A DNA stretch of 64,000 nucleotides, from the NCBI GenBank assembly GCA_902812415.1, contig CADDZJ010000001.1:124001-188000 (forward strand), read 5' to 3'. The notes below the pieces were generated by a model. That model was not told the origin of the DNA. It searched no databases and saw nothing but the letters and a program-made list of their open reading frames with translations. Both the position numbers and the translations under genes were made by a program. This DNA comes from Acidobacteriota bacterium. GTDB taxonomy: Bacteria > Acidobacteriota > Terriglobia > UBA7540. Positions 38,962 to 47,340 of this stretch are shown one piece after another (position 1 is the stretch's first letter; each line of letters starts with the position of its first letter).

Positions 38962-39846
38962 ATGCTCACACGACGCGATTTCCTCCGCGCGACGCTCATC
39001 GGGAGCATAGCGGGCGCTGCGGCAACGACGCGAAGTCTCTGGGCTGCCGGGCGGCTTGCCTGGCCGAAGCCGATCGGCCTGGAGCTTTACACCGTGCGCA
39101 ACCTCCTGCCGAAGAATCCTTTGGGAACCCTGAAAGCCGTGGCCGCCGTAGGCTACAAGGAACTCGAACTGGGCTTGCCGGCGCCGCCCCCAATCACTCC
39201 TGCCAAATTCAAAAGCTATGAGCAGGAAACGGGTCTGAAACTGATCAGCGGATTTCTCTCCCTGCCCAAGAACATTGACGACTGGAAAAGAGGCCTGGAG
39301 CAGGCCACCGCGTACTCGGTCTCTTATACGGCATGCAGCAATGTTGAGCGGATTGACGCAGATGCATGGAAGCGCATGTCCGATCTCTTCAATGAATGCG
39401 GCAGACTCTCAAAACCGATGGGCATTCAATTCACTTACCATAACCACATCCGCGAATTCGAGCGCCTGGGCAATACGGATGGTTACGAGATACTGCTGAC
39501 CCGATGCGATCCTGAGTTAGTGAAGATGGAAATGGACATCTTTTGGATCACTTACTCCGGGCGCAATCCCCTTCCCTACTTCCAACGCTTTCCGGGCCGC
39601 TTCCCTCTGCTTCACATCAAAGACCTGAAGAAAGGCATCACCGTTAATCCCGACGAATTTCCGGGTCGAAGCCCCAACCCTTTCACCGAGGTCGGTCAGG
39701 GCCGCATTGACTGGCCAAAAATTTTCGCGCATGTCGGCCAGGCGGGCGCAAAGCACATCTTCGTGGAACAGGATGAGTGCGACGTGCCGCCGCTTGAAGC
39801 CATTAAGATCAGCTATCGATATCTTAAGAACCTTCGCCTGAGTTGA
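38962..39846 (+). CDS. Tat-exported sugar phosphate isomerase/epimerase (xylose isomerase-like TIM barrel)
   Basis: A 294-aa protein with a classic Tat signal (MLTRRDFLRATLIGSIAGAA). The mature part is an AP_endonuc_2/xylose-isomerase-like barrel with metal-site segments YKELELG, FTYHNHIREFE, VKMEMDIFWIT, LLHIKDLKKG and HIFVEQDECDVPP. Families of this kind epimerise or isomerise sugars, or act with oxidoreductases on glycosides. It lies downstream of the gluconate-dehydrogenase-like small subunit on the same strand and may act on the same sugar derivatives. Exact reaction unknown. Confidence 0.87.
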   Translation: MLTRRDFLRATLIGSIAGAAATTRSLWAAGRLAWPKPIGLELYTVRNLLPKNPLGTLKAVAAVGYKELELGLPAPPPITPAKFKSYEQETGLKLISGFLSLPKNIDDWKRGLEQATAYSVSYTACSNVERIDADAWKRMSDLFNECGRLSKPMGIQFTYHNHIREFERLGNTDGYEILLTRCDPELVKMEMDIFWITYSGRNPLPYFQRFPGRFPLLHIKDLKKGITVNPDEFPGRSPNPFTEVGQGRIDWPKIFAHVGQAGAKHIFVEQDECDVPPLEAIKISYRYLKNLRLS

Positions 39847-39933
39847 TTGGGTTCGAGGAACTCCCTCACCCGGCTCGCGACGCTCGCCACCCTCTGGGGC
39901 GAGGGCGACCGAGAAGCCCAGGCCATCACGCGC

Positions 39934-40470
39934 TCACCGGGCAATAACCCCTTGCAGGATATCGACGATTCGCCCCGTTCGTGTATTCAGGATCAGGACA
40001 TTCGACCCGAGCACACCTCGCCGGCAGTAACAATCCCGCGGCAGGGGCGGCAATTCCCGCTCAAGACCATACGGGAGCGGGGTCAGCCGCTTCTGCAATC
40101 CTGGAGGCAGCGTGCCATCGCGCTCGAGATGCTTTTCAAGTCCCGGCGGGAGATTGCCTCCACGTTTTGCCAGGCCGGGCGGCAAGCCCCGATGATGCGA
40201 GCCGTAGTAGGCTCGGATGATTCTGACCTCGCGGGGTCCAAAGGCGATTGCCTCATGGCCATGATCGCCGTGGCCGTGCTCGCCTTCATACTCCTGTTCT
40301 TGATGGCCATAGCCATGCCCGTGCTCCCCGTTCTTTCCCTGCCCTGCCAAAGGGCTGGGAGCCGCATAGCCCAGGCCCAGCGGTCCAAGGAAAACGGTCA
40401 GCATCCACAATAAACCGCAAAGTAATTTCACAGAGGACTTCACATCTCGGGTGTTCCTGAGACCCATCAT
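39934..40470 (-). CDS. CigR/RcnB-like histidine-rich exported protein
   Basis: A 178-aa protein with a signal peptide (LLCGLLWMLTVFLGPLGLGYA). A His/Glu-rich stretch (GEHGHGYGHQEQEYEGEHGH, then GDHGHE) is likely to bind divalent metal. Next come three near-repeats LPPGLAKRGGN, LPPGLEKHLERDGT and LPPGLQKRLT, and a C-terminal strand pair VLILNTRTGRIVDIL. The LPPGLxKxL repeats and the C-terminal module match the CigR/RcnB-like family, whose members are periplasmic and linked to metal homeostasis or secretion control. The SD AAAGGA precedes tandem ATGs. It is monocistronic. Confidence 0.75.
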   Translation of the reverse strand: MMGLRNTRDVKSSVKLLCGLLWMLTVFLGPLGLGYAAPSPLAGQGKNGEHGHGYGHQEQEYEGEHGHGDHGHEAIAFGPREVRIIRAYYGSHHRGLPPGLAKRGGNLPPGLEKHLERDGTLPPGLQKRLTPLPYGLERELPPLPRDCYCRRGVLGSNVLILNTRTGRIVDILQGVIAR

Positions 40471-40610
40471 GGCGTTCCTTTCAAGTGATAAATTAATACG
40501 ATAATAACACTAAAATTACGGCCATGCCATAGCGCGCCGTAACTGAGATGCGTCACATAATTCGCGACTGGGGTCATGCTGAACCTTCGCCTCTGTCATT
40601 CTATTGAGAA

Positions 40611-40717
40611 TTACAAATTATAGTAACAACGCGGACTATAGCGGCGCTGTCCTCAGCGCCGAAAAGCGCCGGTGAGGACACCGGCGCTTTAGAAGATGCT
40701 GTCACTATAATTTGTAA
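40611..40717. repeat. Family S dispersed repeat, copy S3
   Basis: Ends TTACAAATTATAGTAACAAC and GCTGTCACTATAATTTGTAA flank GC-rich hairpin arms. Read on the minus strand it matches S1 (23034-23139) almost base for base. It is directly followed by family R copy R6. Confidence 0.8.
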
Positions 40718-40734
40718 ACCTCAGTAAGCGAGCG

Positions 40735-40876
40735 CAGCGAGCGAGAATCTCAGTATTTTGCCTTCCTTGTAAGCGCCGCGAAACACTCGTGCGCCAATAC
40801 GGGGATTCTTCACTAACGCTTGGAATGACAGGCAAAGATACGGTATGACAGCATTCAGAGCCGTTTTCAGCAACCT
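40735..40876. repeat. Family R dispersed repeat, copy R6
   Basis: GCGCAGCGAGCGAGAATCT at the left and GGGATTCTTCACTAACGCTTGGAATGACA inward (given here as GGGATTCTTCAC plus GCTTGGAATGACA) match the family core, and the right end is GTTTTCAGCAACCT (40863-40876). It lies between S3 and the stop of the M61 peptidase gene. Confidence 0.65.
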
Positions 40877-40976
40877 GATAGACCTCCGCTTGCGCGAGGA
40901 CGATTCCGCCTTCCACTTTCTGCTTTCCGCCTTCTGCCTTCTGCTTACCGCTCCTGGAAGCCCTTGTGCGCGCGGC

Positions 40977-42932
40977 TCACTTTTCGCTCGCTTGCCGCAG
41001 CCATTCATCACGAAGTTGAATCTGCCGAGGGGTGGCATTGGGAATTTCCGTGATCGTGTAGCGGTCTGGCGTGGGAGGATCAAGTTTCACAAAGATTCGC
41101 TGGCGCTCGCCGTAGCGCTCAACCACAAAGGGAACAGAAGCGCCCGGTGGATACATGCGAAGGCGCTCCCCGAGCGGCTGTGTCGCCAGGGAGAGGTTAT
41201 CCACCGAAATCAGGATGTCGCCACGGCTCAATCCCGCCCGGTCTGCCGCTCCGCCCGGCCTGACGGCCAGGATTTGGACTCCGGTATCGGCGGGCCGGGT
41301 CAATGCGCCCAGCGAGGGCGGAGCTCCTGGATCCGTTGAAACATTCAGTCTGAGACCCACGGTCGCCAAGGCCTGGTCATAGGGCAGAGGGACCGTTCCC
41401 TGAATGTACCGTCGGAAGAAATCCGTAAAGTCGCTGCCGGTTACCGAATTCAGCGCTTTCAGAATATCGTCCTCCGTGTATCCCCTGCCCGGCAGATAAT
41501 ACGTGACCGCCGGAGCGTCATAAAAGCGATTGAACATCGCGCGCATGACGTCATCCAGGCTTTTGCGCCCTTCGGTTTGCGCCCGGATTTCAAGGTCCAT
41601 CAGCATGCCCAGGATCGCGCCTTTGTTGTAGTAGGAAATGGTGGAGTTTACAAAATTGGTCTGCTGCATTTGCGGCGCGCGGTCGTAAAACCAGGCATGG
41701 AAGCTGGAGCTTTCGGCTGACATCATCGCGCGCCCCGGCTCCCGCTGATATTCCCGAATCTCACCGGCCAATCGATCCAGAAAATCTTCGCGGCTCCAAA
41801 CGCCAGATCGAAGAAGGTGAACATAAGAATAATATTGCGTGACGCCCTCGGCAAACCAGAGCGAGCGCGTATAGACCTCATGGGTGTAATCAAAAGGCCC
41901 CAATCCCACAGGCCGCAGCCGCTTGACATTCCATAAATGGAAGAACTCATGGGCTGCCACTTCGAGAGCCTGGGAAAGCGTCTCGCTGCCGGTTTCGCCC
42001 CGCAGGATGATCTCTGTGGAATTCAGGTGCTCCATGCCGTCGCCCTGGGTGATGAAAGGCGTCACATGAAAGAGAAACGTGTAAGCCTGGAAATCCGGCG
42101 CGGGCATCATCGACATTTCAGAATGAACGATCTTGCGCAGCCCGTCAGCAAGCTCCTTTGTCCATTGCGAAGCGCTCTCAGTCCCATCGCCATAGGCATG
42201 GACGACCACCCGGAAGACTTTCCCATGATCATTAAATTCGGTCGCCTCATCGTGGGTTGAGATTTCCATGGGTGTGTCGATCAGCCGGTCATAGTTTGGC
42301 GCATGAAAAGCGCGTTGCGAGGTTGAAAGGGAAAAACCGCTGAAGACCTTCGTTCCCTGCCCCCAGGCCGCCGGCGTCTCGACCATGAGCGTGATCGGGT
42401 CGCGCTTATGACCGGCAACGTACATATAAACCGCTCCGCCATTGATGTTGGCATGAAGCGGGTCAAACTGCGCGAAGCTTCCGGTCAGGTCGTCAGCAAA
42501 AACAAAATAACGGACGGTTAAGGCGCCGCCGGCGTTTTGCGCATCCACTTTCCAGGTTTGCTTGTCCGTGTTGGTCCATGGCAGCGGCTGGCCCTGAGCG
42601 CCCGCGGCCTCGAATTGCTGCACGTTCTTGGCGAAGTTGTAAATGGCGTAGCGTCCGGGCGCCCACGCCGGCATCACAAAATCCAGCGACGGCTGGCGGA
42701 TGTCTTCCACGCGAATCTCCACCTGGATCAGGTGGGTTGAGGGACGCAACAAGCGAAGGTGATACTCAAGTCCCAGGGTGGAACGTTCGCTTGCCGTTAC
42801 GGCAAGCCGCGCGACGGTCAGAAAAACGACAGCCAGCAGGAAAGATTGTGGAAGCCATTTGGCCCGAGAAACCCTTGCAGGTTGCTGAAAGCCGTTCCCA
42901 AACCGTGTCACTCGAAGCCCTCCGCCTGTCAT
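40977..42932 (-). CDS. M61 family metallopeptidase (glycyl aminopeptidase) with PDZ domain
   Basis: With the start at 42932 the protein is 651 aa. An N-terminal hydrophobic segment (PQSFLLAVVFLTVARLAVTA) is the export signal. An M61 N-terminal beta domain follows, then the zinc motif H328-EFF-H332 (AAHEFFHLWNVKRLRP) and downstream Glu in WFAEGVTQYY. A C-terminal PDZ domain contains GVQILAVRPGGAADRAGLSRG. It probably trims peptides in the periplasm. The frame stays open upstream to 43139, with an ATG at 43046 that has an AGGA about 10 bases before it. Codons between 43012 and 42879 are a family R repeat, so the true start is uncertain. Confidence 0.88.
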   Translation of the reverse strand: MTGGGLRVTRFGNGFQQPARVSRAKWLPQSFLLAVVFLTVARLAVTASERSTLGLEYHLRLLRPSTHLIQVEIRVEDIRQPSLDFVMPAWAPGRYAIYNFAKNVQQFEAAGAQGQPLPWTNTDKQTWKVDAQNAGGALTVRYFVFADDLTGSFAQFDPLHANINGGAVYMYVAGHKRDPITLMVETPAAWGQGTKVFSGFSLSTSQRAFHAPNYDRLIDTPMEISTHDEATEFNDHGKVFRVVVHAYGDGTESASQWTKELADGLRKIVHSEMSMMPAPDFQAYTFLFHVTPFITQGDGMEHLNSTEIILRGETGSETLSQALEVAAHEFFHLWNVKRLRPVGLGPFDYTHEVYTRSLWFAEGVTQYYSYVHLLRSGVWSREDFLDRLAGEIREYQREPGRAMMSAESSSFHAWFYDRAPQMQQTNFVNSTISYYNKGAILGMLMDLEIRAQTEGRKSLDDVMRAMFNRFYDAPAVTYYLPGRGYTEDDILKALNSVTGSDFTDFFRRYIQGTVPLPYDQALATVGLRLNVSTDPGAPPSLGALTRPADTGVQILAVRPGGAADRAGLSRGDILISVDNLSLATQPLGERLRMYPPGASVPFVVERYGERQRIFVKLDPPTPDRYTITEIPNATPRQIQLRDEWLRQASEK

Positions 42933-43012
42933 TCTGAGCGCAAGCGAAGAATCCCTGTATTTCCGCTCAAGGATAAACTTCTCGAGGAATCTCGCTCTGA
43001 AAATTCGGCGGA
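42879..43012 (-). repeat. Family R repeat copy R7 overlapping the M61 N-terminal region
   Basis: The end AGGTTGCTGAAAGC (42879-42892) and the cores TCTGAGCGCAAGCGAAGAAT and CTCGAGGAATCTCG match family R; the distal end is not clear. On the minus strand it reads through in frame, giving FQQP just before the signal peptide, as in the TonB receptor. Confidence 0.6.
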
Positions 43013-43139
43013 ATCTGGAAGCACACAACCGGCTTTTTCCGATCATGGTGGAAACGTCCTGAGGGAAGGTGTGGCTCAAAAGGCGTGCCCGATGTTTCCG
43101 TAAGGCAAGGGCTCCCCGCAAACATGACGCGCTGGACAA

Positions 43140-43507
43140 TCCGTAATTCTCTTCATCACTTGGCCAGTATAGCCGTTGCGCTGGAAGTTGGTAAACCGCC
43201 CTGGAGATAGACGCTGGATCGAGCTGAATCTCATTTGCGCGAAGCGTCGTCGGGCAAGCCTTGACTTGCTCAGCTAGCTAGGCCACAATCAGAATGTTTC
43301 TCGAAAGGCCGGCGTTCGACTCCTTTTCCTGGCGGGAAGAGGGCTCGCCGACCACTCAGGGCGCGTGATCGCGTGAAAAAGCGTGAGCAGAATGGCGCAA
43401 GACTCGCTGATCTTCTTTCCTGCCCCGACCTGGACGGCGCTACATTGTCACCGAGAAGGTCGTGGTTTTCAATCGTGTCACCGCACGAGAATTCGCCGGA
43501 CGTCAGC
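43140..43507. other. Gene-free gap
   Basis: No gene, promoter or recognisable repeat was supported here. Together with element L2 and the promoter region it forms the roughly 900-base gap between the M61 gene and the TPR gene. Confidence 0.4.
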
Positions 43508-43751
43508 GGAAAAAAAGAATGTTTAGGTCTGATGAGGGCGAAAAAGAATCTATCGCATTGAAAGCAGGAATGTTATTGGCTTCTTATTCAGACACCTTTT
43601 ACGAACAATTTCCAAAAGTCCTTGTATCTAAAAGAAACTAAATGACTTAGTGATTTAATTTGTTCGTTTCAAGCAATCACATAGAAAAGAAACGACTTAA
43701 CTGAAAAGTGGGGAAATTGTTCGTCTTTTTATGGCCTGGAATCAGGCCAAA
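43508..43751. repeat. Family L element, copy L2
   Basis: Second copy of the element at 22740-22982. Outer arms GGTCTGAT (43526-43533) and ATCAGGCC (43741-43748) and perfect inner 13-bp arms ACGAACAATTTCC (43601-43613) and GGAAATTGTTCGT (43712-43724) are at nearly the same spacing as in L1. AT-rich, noncoding, same orientation as L1. Confidence 0.75.
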
Positions 43752-43806
43752 AGTAGAACGCATGGCATGCGCACCGGTCGTCTGTCACTATCGTTTTCAG
43801 ACAACG

Positions 43807-43835
43807 TGTGGTCATGGCCAGGATGGCCATGCCAC
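43807..43835. other. Inverted repeat GTGGTCATGGCC / GGCCATGCCAC
   Basis: A short GC-rich palindrome with a 5-base centre lies between element L2 and the TPR promoter. Function unknown; only one copy is seen. Confidence 0.35.
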
Positions 43836-43982
43836 AACCGTGGCGCATGCGTCCCGCCCGTGAATTCAGCCGAAGGCATTGATGTGACATACGACTGAGG
43901 TGGGCGCTGTCCGCTCCTATGAACGAAAATCGGGCGGCGGGTTGTCAACTCAAAATTGAGGAAATCCCGCGATGTCAGTTTT

Positions 43983-44011
43983 TTGACGGGCCGCCATTTG
44001 CGTGGCATAAT
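43983..44011 (+). promoter_or_regulatory. Sigma70-like promoter of the TPR gene
   Basis: TTGACG (43983-43988), 17-base spacer, CATAAT (44006-44011). The predicted transcription start is near 44018, giving a short leader to the ATG at 44046 with AAGAAGGA as the SD. Confidence 0.6.
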
Positions 44012-44045
44012 CAGTTTGTTAAGCTGGATTCAAGAAGAAGGAAAT

Positions 44046-46130
44046 ATGCGCGAAATTGTCAAGAAAGCGGGGGTCAGGTTGGCTCTCTTTTTATTTTGCG
44101 CGGGATGCGTGATGGGACTCGAAGCGTCCGCGCAATCTTCCACGGCAAAGGCTCCCGCGTCGTCTTCCGCCGCCACCCCCGATCATGCGGGTTCCTATTA
44201 TCATTTTATGCTGGCGCGCCGCTATGAAGAACTGGCGGGCATTTATAACCGCAGCGATTATATTGAACGCGCGATTTCAGAGTATCAGCAAGCCATCGCG
44301 GACGACCCGGATTCCCTCTTTCTTCGAGTTCAGCTTGGCGAGCTCTACTGGCGAGTTGATCGCATCGGCGACGCGCTGAACGAAGCGCAGTATGTATTAA
44401 AGGCCAACCCCAACGATCTCGACGCTCATCGGCTGCTGGGCGACATTTATCTGCACAGCCTGCGTGAGAATCAGACGCAGGCCAAGCAAAGGCAAAACCT
44501 CGAAAAAGCCATCCACGAGTATGAGGCGATCATCCGCCTTGCCCCGAATGACACCCGTTCGGCGGTCCTGCTTGGCAGGTTATATGGCCTTGACAATCAC
44601 CCCGAAAAAGCCGAAGCCATCTTCAAGAAGATCCTGAACGATCATCCTGATTCCACCAGCGCGTTAAGTTATCTGGGCAAGCTTTATATCGATCAGGAAC
44701 AGTATCAGCAGGCCATCCAGCTTTTCCAGCGCATCCCTGAGAATCAGCGCGGGCCTTCGACTTTGGCCATGCTGGGCCTGGCTTACTCGCAAACAGGAGA
44801 TTACGCGCAGGCCGTTAAAAACTTCAAGGCAGCCCTTGACGCCGACCCCGAGAACGTGGACGTTCGGAGGCAGTATGCGGACGCGCTTATGCGTTCCGGA
44901 AAGATGGACCAGGCGCGCGAACAGTTTGAGCAGATTCTGAAGGTGAATCCCCAGGATGGCGTCGCCTATCTTCGCCTGGCGCAACTCGACCAGACGCAGG
45001 GCCATTACGACGCCGCCTCCAAAGATCTGGACCAGGCGCAGAAGCTTTTGCCCGGCGATCTTGAAATCACTTACCAGCAGGCCCTGCTTCAGAACTCGCT
45101 GGGGCATCCGGATCAGGCGGTCAAAATTCTTCAGGGCTTATTGGATCAGACCAGGAGCGCCAACGGCCAGTATTCAGCGGGCGAGGCCAGCAATCGCGCC
45201 ACCTTCCTGGAGCATCTGGGCATGATTTACCGCTCGCAGGGAAAATACGACGAAGCCCTTAACGCTTTCCGGCAGATCACGACGCTCGGCAAAGACCAGG
45301 CCGCCCAGGGAGAAGGCTTGATCGTTGAGACGCTTCAGTTGCAAGGCCAGCCGCAAAAAGCGTTGCAGGAAGCGGAACAGGCGCTGAAGAAATATCCTCA
45401 GAACCGTTCGTTGATTCTGCTGCACGCCTCGCTTTTGGGAGACCAGGGGCATGTTAATGAGGCGGTTCAGGAATTGCAGAACCTGATGAAAAATCATCAG
45501 GATGATACCCAGGTTCAGCTTGCCATCGTTCAGGTTTATTCTCAAGCCAAGCGCTACCATGAAGCGCAGAACGAGCTTGACCAGGTGTTGGCTCAGCCGA
45601 GTTTGAAACCGTCTGACCGTGAATTCGCTGAATTTCTGCTCGGTTCGGTTTATGAGCGGCAGAAGAAGTACGATCTTGCGGAGCAGCAGTTCAAGAAGGT
45701 CTTGCAGGTGGATCCGCTGAATTCAGCCGCTTTCAATTATCTGGGCTATATGCTAGCAGACCGCGGCATACAACTGCAACAATCGGTCGAATACATCAAG
45801 AAGGCCCTGCAATTGGAGCCTAACAACGGAGCCTACCTCGATAGCCTGGGCTGGGCCTACTACAAGATGGCGCGTTATGACCTGGCGCTGGCTCCTTTGC
45901 AGAAAGCCGCGACGCTGCTTTCCAACGATCCGACGGTGCTCGAACATCTGGGCCATCTCTACCTGAAACTGGGCAAGGAAAAGGAAGCGGCTGAAGAGTG
46001 GGAGCAGGCTCTTAAAAAGTGGCCGAACTCATCCAATGGCGATTTTGACGCTGCGCAGGCCGCAAAGCTCCAGAAGCGTCTCTCGCAACTTGAGCACCAT
46101 TTAGCCAAAGATAATTCCAAAAATAATTAA
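44046..46130 (+). CDS. Exported tetratricopeptide-repeat protein
   Basis: A 694-aa protein with a signal peptide (VRLALFLFCAGCVMGLEASA, cleavage near AQSS) and about 16 TPR units spanning most of the length, for example SALSYLGKLYIDQEQYQQAI and DSLGWAYYKMARYDLAL. ATG 44046 is chosen over the upstream extension because of the SD AAGAAGGA and the signal peptide. LFCAGC is not a good lipobox. The C-terminal part (LADRGIQLQQSVEYIKKALQ) resembles TPR proteins preceding ispE in other bacteria. Probably a periplasmic or outer-membrane scaffold. It has its own promoter and may be cotranscribed with ispE. Confidence 0.87.
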   Translation: MREIVKKAGVRLALFLFCAGCVMGLEASAQSSTAKAPASSSAATPDHAGSYYHFMLARRYEELAGIYNRSDYIERAISEYQQAIADDPDSLFLRVQLGELYWRVDRIGDALNEAQYVLKANPNDLDAHRLLGDIYLHSLRENQTQAKQRQNLEKAIHEYEAIIRLAPNDTRSAVLLGRLYGLDNHPEKAEAIFKKILNDHPDSTSALSYLGKLYIDQEQYQQAIQLFQRIPENQRGPSTLAMLGLAYSQTGDYAQAVKNFKAALDADPENVDVRRQYADALMRSGKMDQAREQFEQILKVNPQDGVAYLRLAQLDQTQGHYDAASKDLDQAQKLLPGDLEITYQQALLQNSLGHPDQAVKILQGLLDQTRSANGQYSAGEASNRATFLEHLGMIYRSQGKYDEALNAFRQITTLGKDQAAQGEGLIVETLQLQGQPQKALQEAEQALKKYPQNRSLILLHASLLGDQGHVNEAVQELQNLMKNHQDDTQVQLAIVQVYSQAKRYHEAQNELDQVLAQPSLKPSDREFAEFLLGSVYERQKKYDLAEQQFKKVLQVDPLNSAAFNYLGYMLADRGIQLQQSVEYIKKALQLEPNNGAYLDSLGWAYYKMARYDLALAPLQKAATLLSNDPTVLEHLGHLYLKLGKEKEAAEEWEQALKKWPNSSNGDFDAAQAAKLQKRLSQLEHHLAKDNSKNN

Positions 46131-46144
46131 GCGGCTCCCCCAAC

Positions 46145-46278
46145 AGGTTGCTGAAAATACCCGGATCGTGTCATTCCAGGTCCTTCACCTGTCAATTTTC
46201 CGCCGAGCGAAGCGAGGCGGAAGAATCCCCGTATTTCGGCTTTTTAGAATGACAGTTCGGCTGAGCTTCCAACAATCT
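46145..46278. repeat. Family R dispersed repeat, copy R8
   Basis: Ends AGGTTGCTGAAAA (46145-46157) and AGCTTCCAACAATCT (46264-46278), with the inner core GAGCGAAGCGAGGCGGAAGA. It sits between the TPR gene and ispE, with its right end one base before the predicted ispE start. Confidence 0.65.
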
Positions 46279-46279
46279 A

Positions 46280-47206
46280 TTGAGGCCGGTCGCTGAGTTG
46301 GACCTCTTACCTGCCTTGAACCGCACCATCCATCTGCGCGCCTTCGCCAAAATCAACCTGGGCCTCAAGATTCTCTTCAAACGGCCGGACGGCTATCACG
46401 AAATCCGGACCATCTTTCAAACTATTTCGCTGCATGATCGCATCCGACTGACGCTTAGTCCGGATTCCCGCATTTCCATCGAATGCGCCAATCCGTGCGT
46501 TCCAGCCGATCAGCGCAATCTGGTTTATCGCGCCTGCGAAGTGTGGAAAGCGGAACGCGGATGGGTAGGCGGCGTGCGCGCGAAACTAGAGAAGACGATC
46601 CCCACGGGAAGCGGGCTTGGAGGCGGCAGCAGCGATGCGGCGGTCGCTCTGTTGGGTCTCGAGCGGCTCACGGGCGACCGTCTGGACTTTTCCACGCGCT
46701 TCAGGCTGGCCTCCGCTCTCGGATCGGACGTGCCCGCGTTTCTTTTCGGCGGCAGGGTGCTCGGTTGTGGCCGGGGCGAAGAAGTCTATCCGCTGGTCGA
46801 TATCCCTCGCAAACATTGTCTGGTGGTTCACCCGCCCTTTCCCATTGTGACGGCGGAGGCTTATCAGGCGGCGAGCCGGAAGTTGACAAGCGCGGATTCG
46901 GGCTTTAAACTAAATGCTTTCGGCGTGTGGTCACAATTTCCCTCGAATGACTGGGGACCGGCCGAAAACGACTTTGAAGAGGTTGTTTTCGCAAAGTGGC
47001 CAGAACTGGGCGAGATGAAAGACCAGTTCATCCGGGCCGGAGCCGAAACCGCATCCTTGACAGGAAGCGGTTCAGCCGTCTACGCGATCTTCGATTCCGC
47101 CCGACAATCGACCCAAGCCAGAAAATCAGTTCCGCCGGAATGGTCTGTCTTTCAGGCCCAGACGCTTTCCCGACGGCAATATCAGCGCTTGATTTTCGAC
47201 CTGTAG
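46280..47206 (+). CDS. ispE: 4-diphosphocytidyl-2-C-methyl-D-erythritol kinase
   Basis: GHMP kinase (up to 308 aa) of the MEP isoprenoid pathway; phosphorylates CDP-methylerythritol. The N-terminal substrate segment LRAFAKINLGLKILFKRPDGYHEI is split here as LRAFAKINLGLKIL and RPDGYHEI. The ATP loop is PTGSGLGGGSSDAAVAL and the C-terminal GHMP motif is LTGSGSAVYAIF. Start codon is uncertain: only TTGs are available (46280, 46298, 46316), and only 46298 has a GAGG upstream. It is followed by tRNA-Gln and prs. Confidence 0.93.
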   Translation: MRPVAELDLLPALNRTIHLRAFAKINLGLKILFKRPDGYHEIRTIFQTISLHDRIRLTLSPDSRISIECANPCVPADQRNLVYRACEVWKAERGWVGGVRAKLEKTIPTGSGLGGGSSDAAVALLGLERLTGDRLDFSTRFRLASALGSDVPAFLFGGRVLGCGRGEEVYPLVDIPRKHCLVVHPPFPIVTAEAYQAASRKLTSADSGFKLNAFGVWSQFPSNDWGPAENDFEEVVFAKWPELGEMKDQFIRAGAETASLTGSGSAVYAIFDSARQSTQARKSVPPEWSVFQAQTLSRRQYQRLIFDL

Positions 47207-47221
47207 GCTCGACCCTCAGTT

Positions 47222-47295
47222 TGGGAGGTCGTCCAGTGGTAGGACACATGCCTTTGGAGCATGGAACCCTGGTTCGAATCCAGGCCTCCCAGCCA
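47222..47295 (+). tRNA. tRNA-Gln (anticodon TTG)
   Basis: Cloverleaf: acceptor TGGGAGG pairs with CCTCCCA, the D-arm is GTCC/GGAC, and the anticodon arm CATGC/GCATG has loop CTTTGGA (anticodon TTG). The T-arm is CCTGG-TTCGAAT-CCAGG, the discriminator is G, and CCA is encoded in the genome (47293-47295). It lies between ispE and prs. Confidence 0.97.
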
Positions 47296-47340
47296 AATGT
47301 GCATGGGATCTAATTGATTGGAGGCTTTCAGCACACCACC

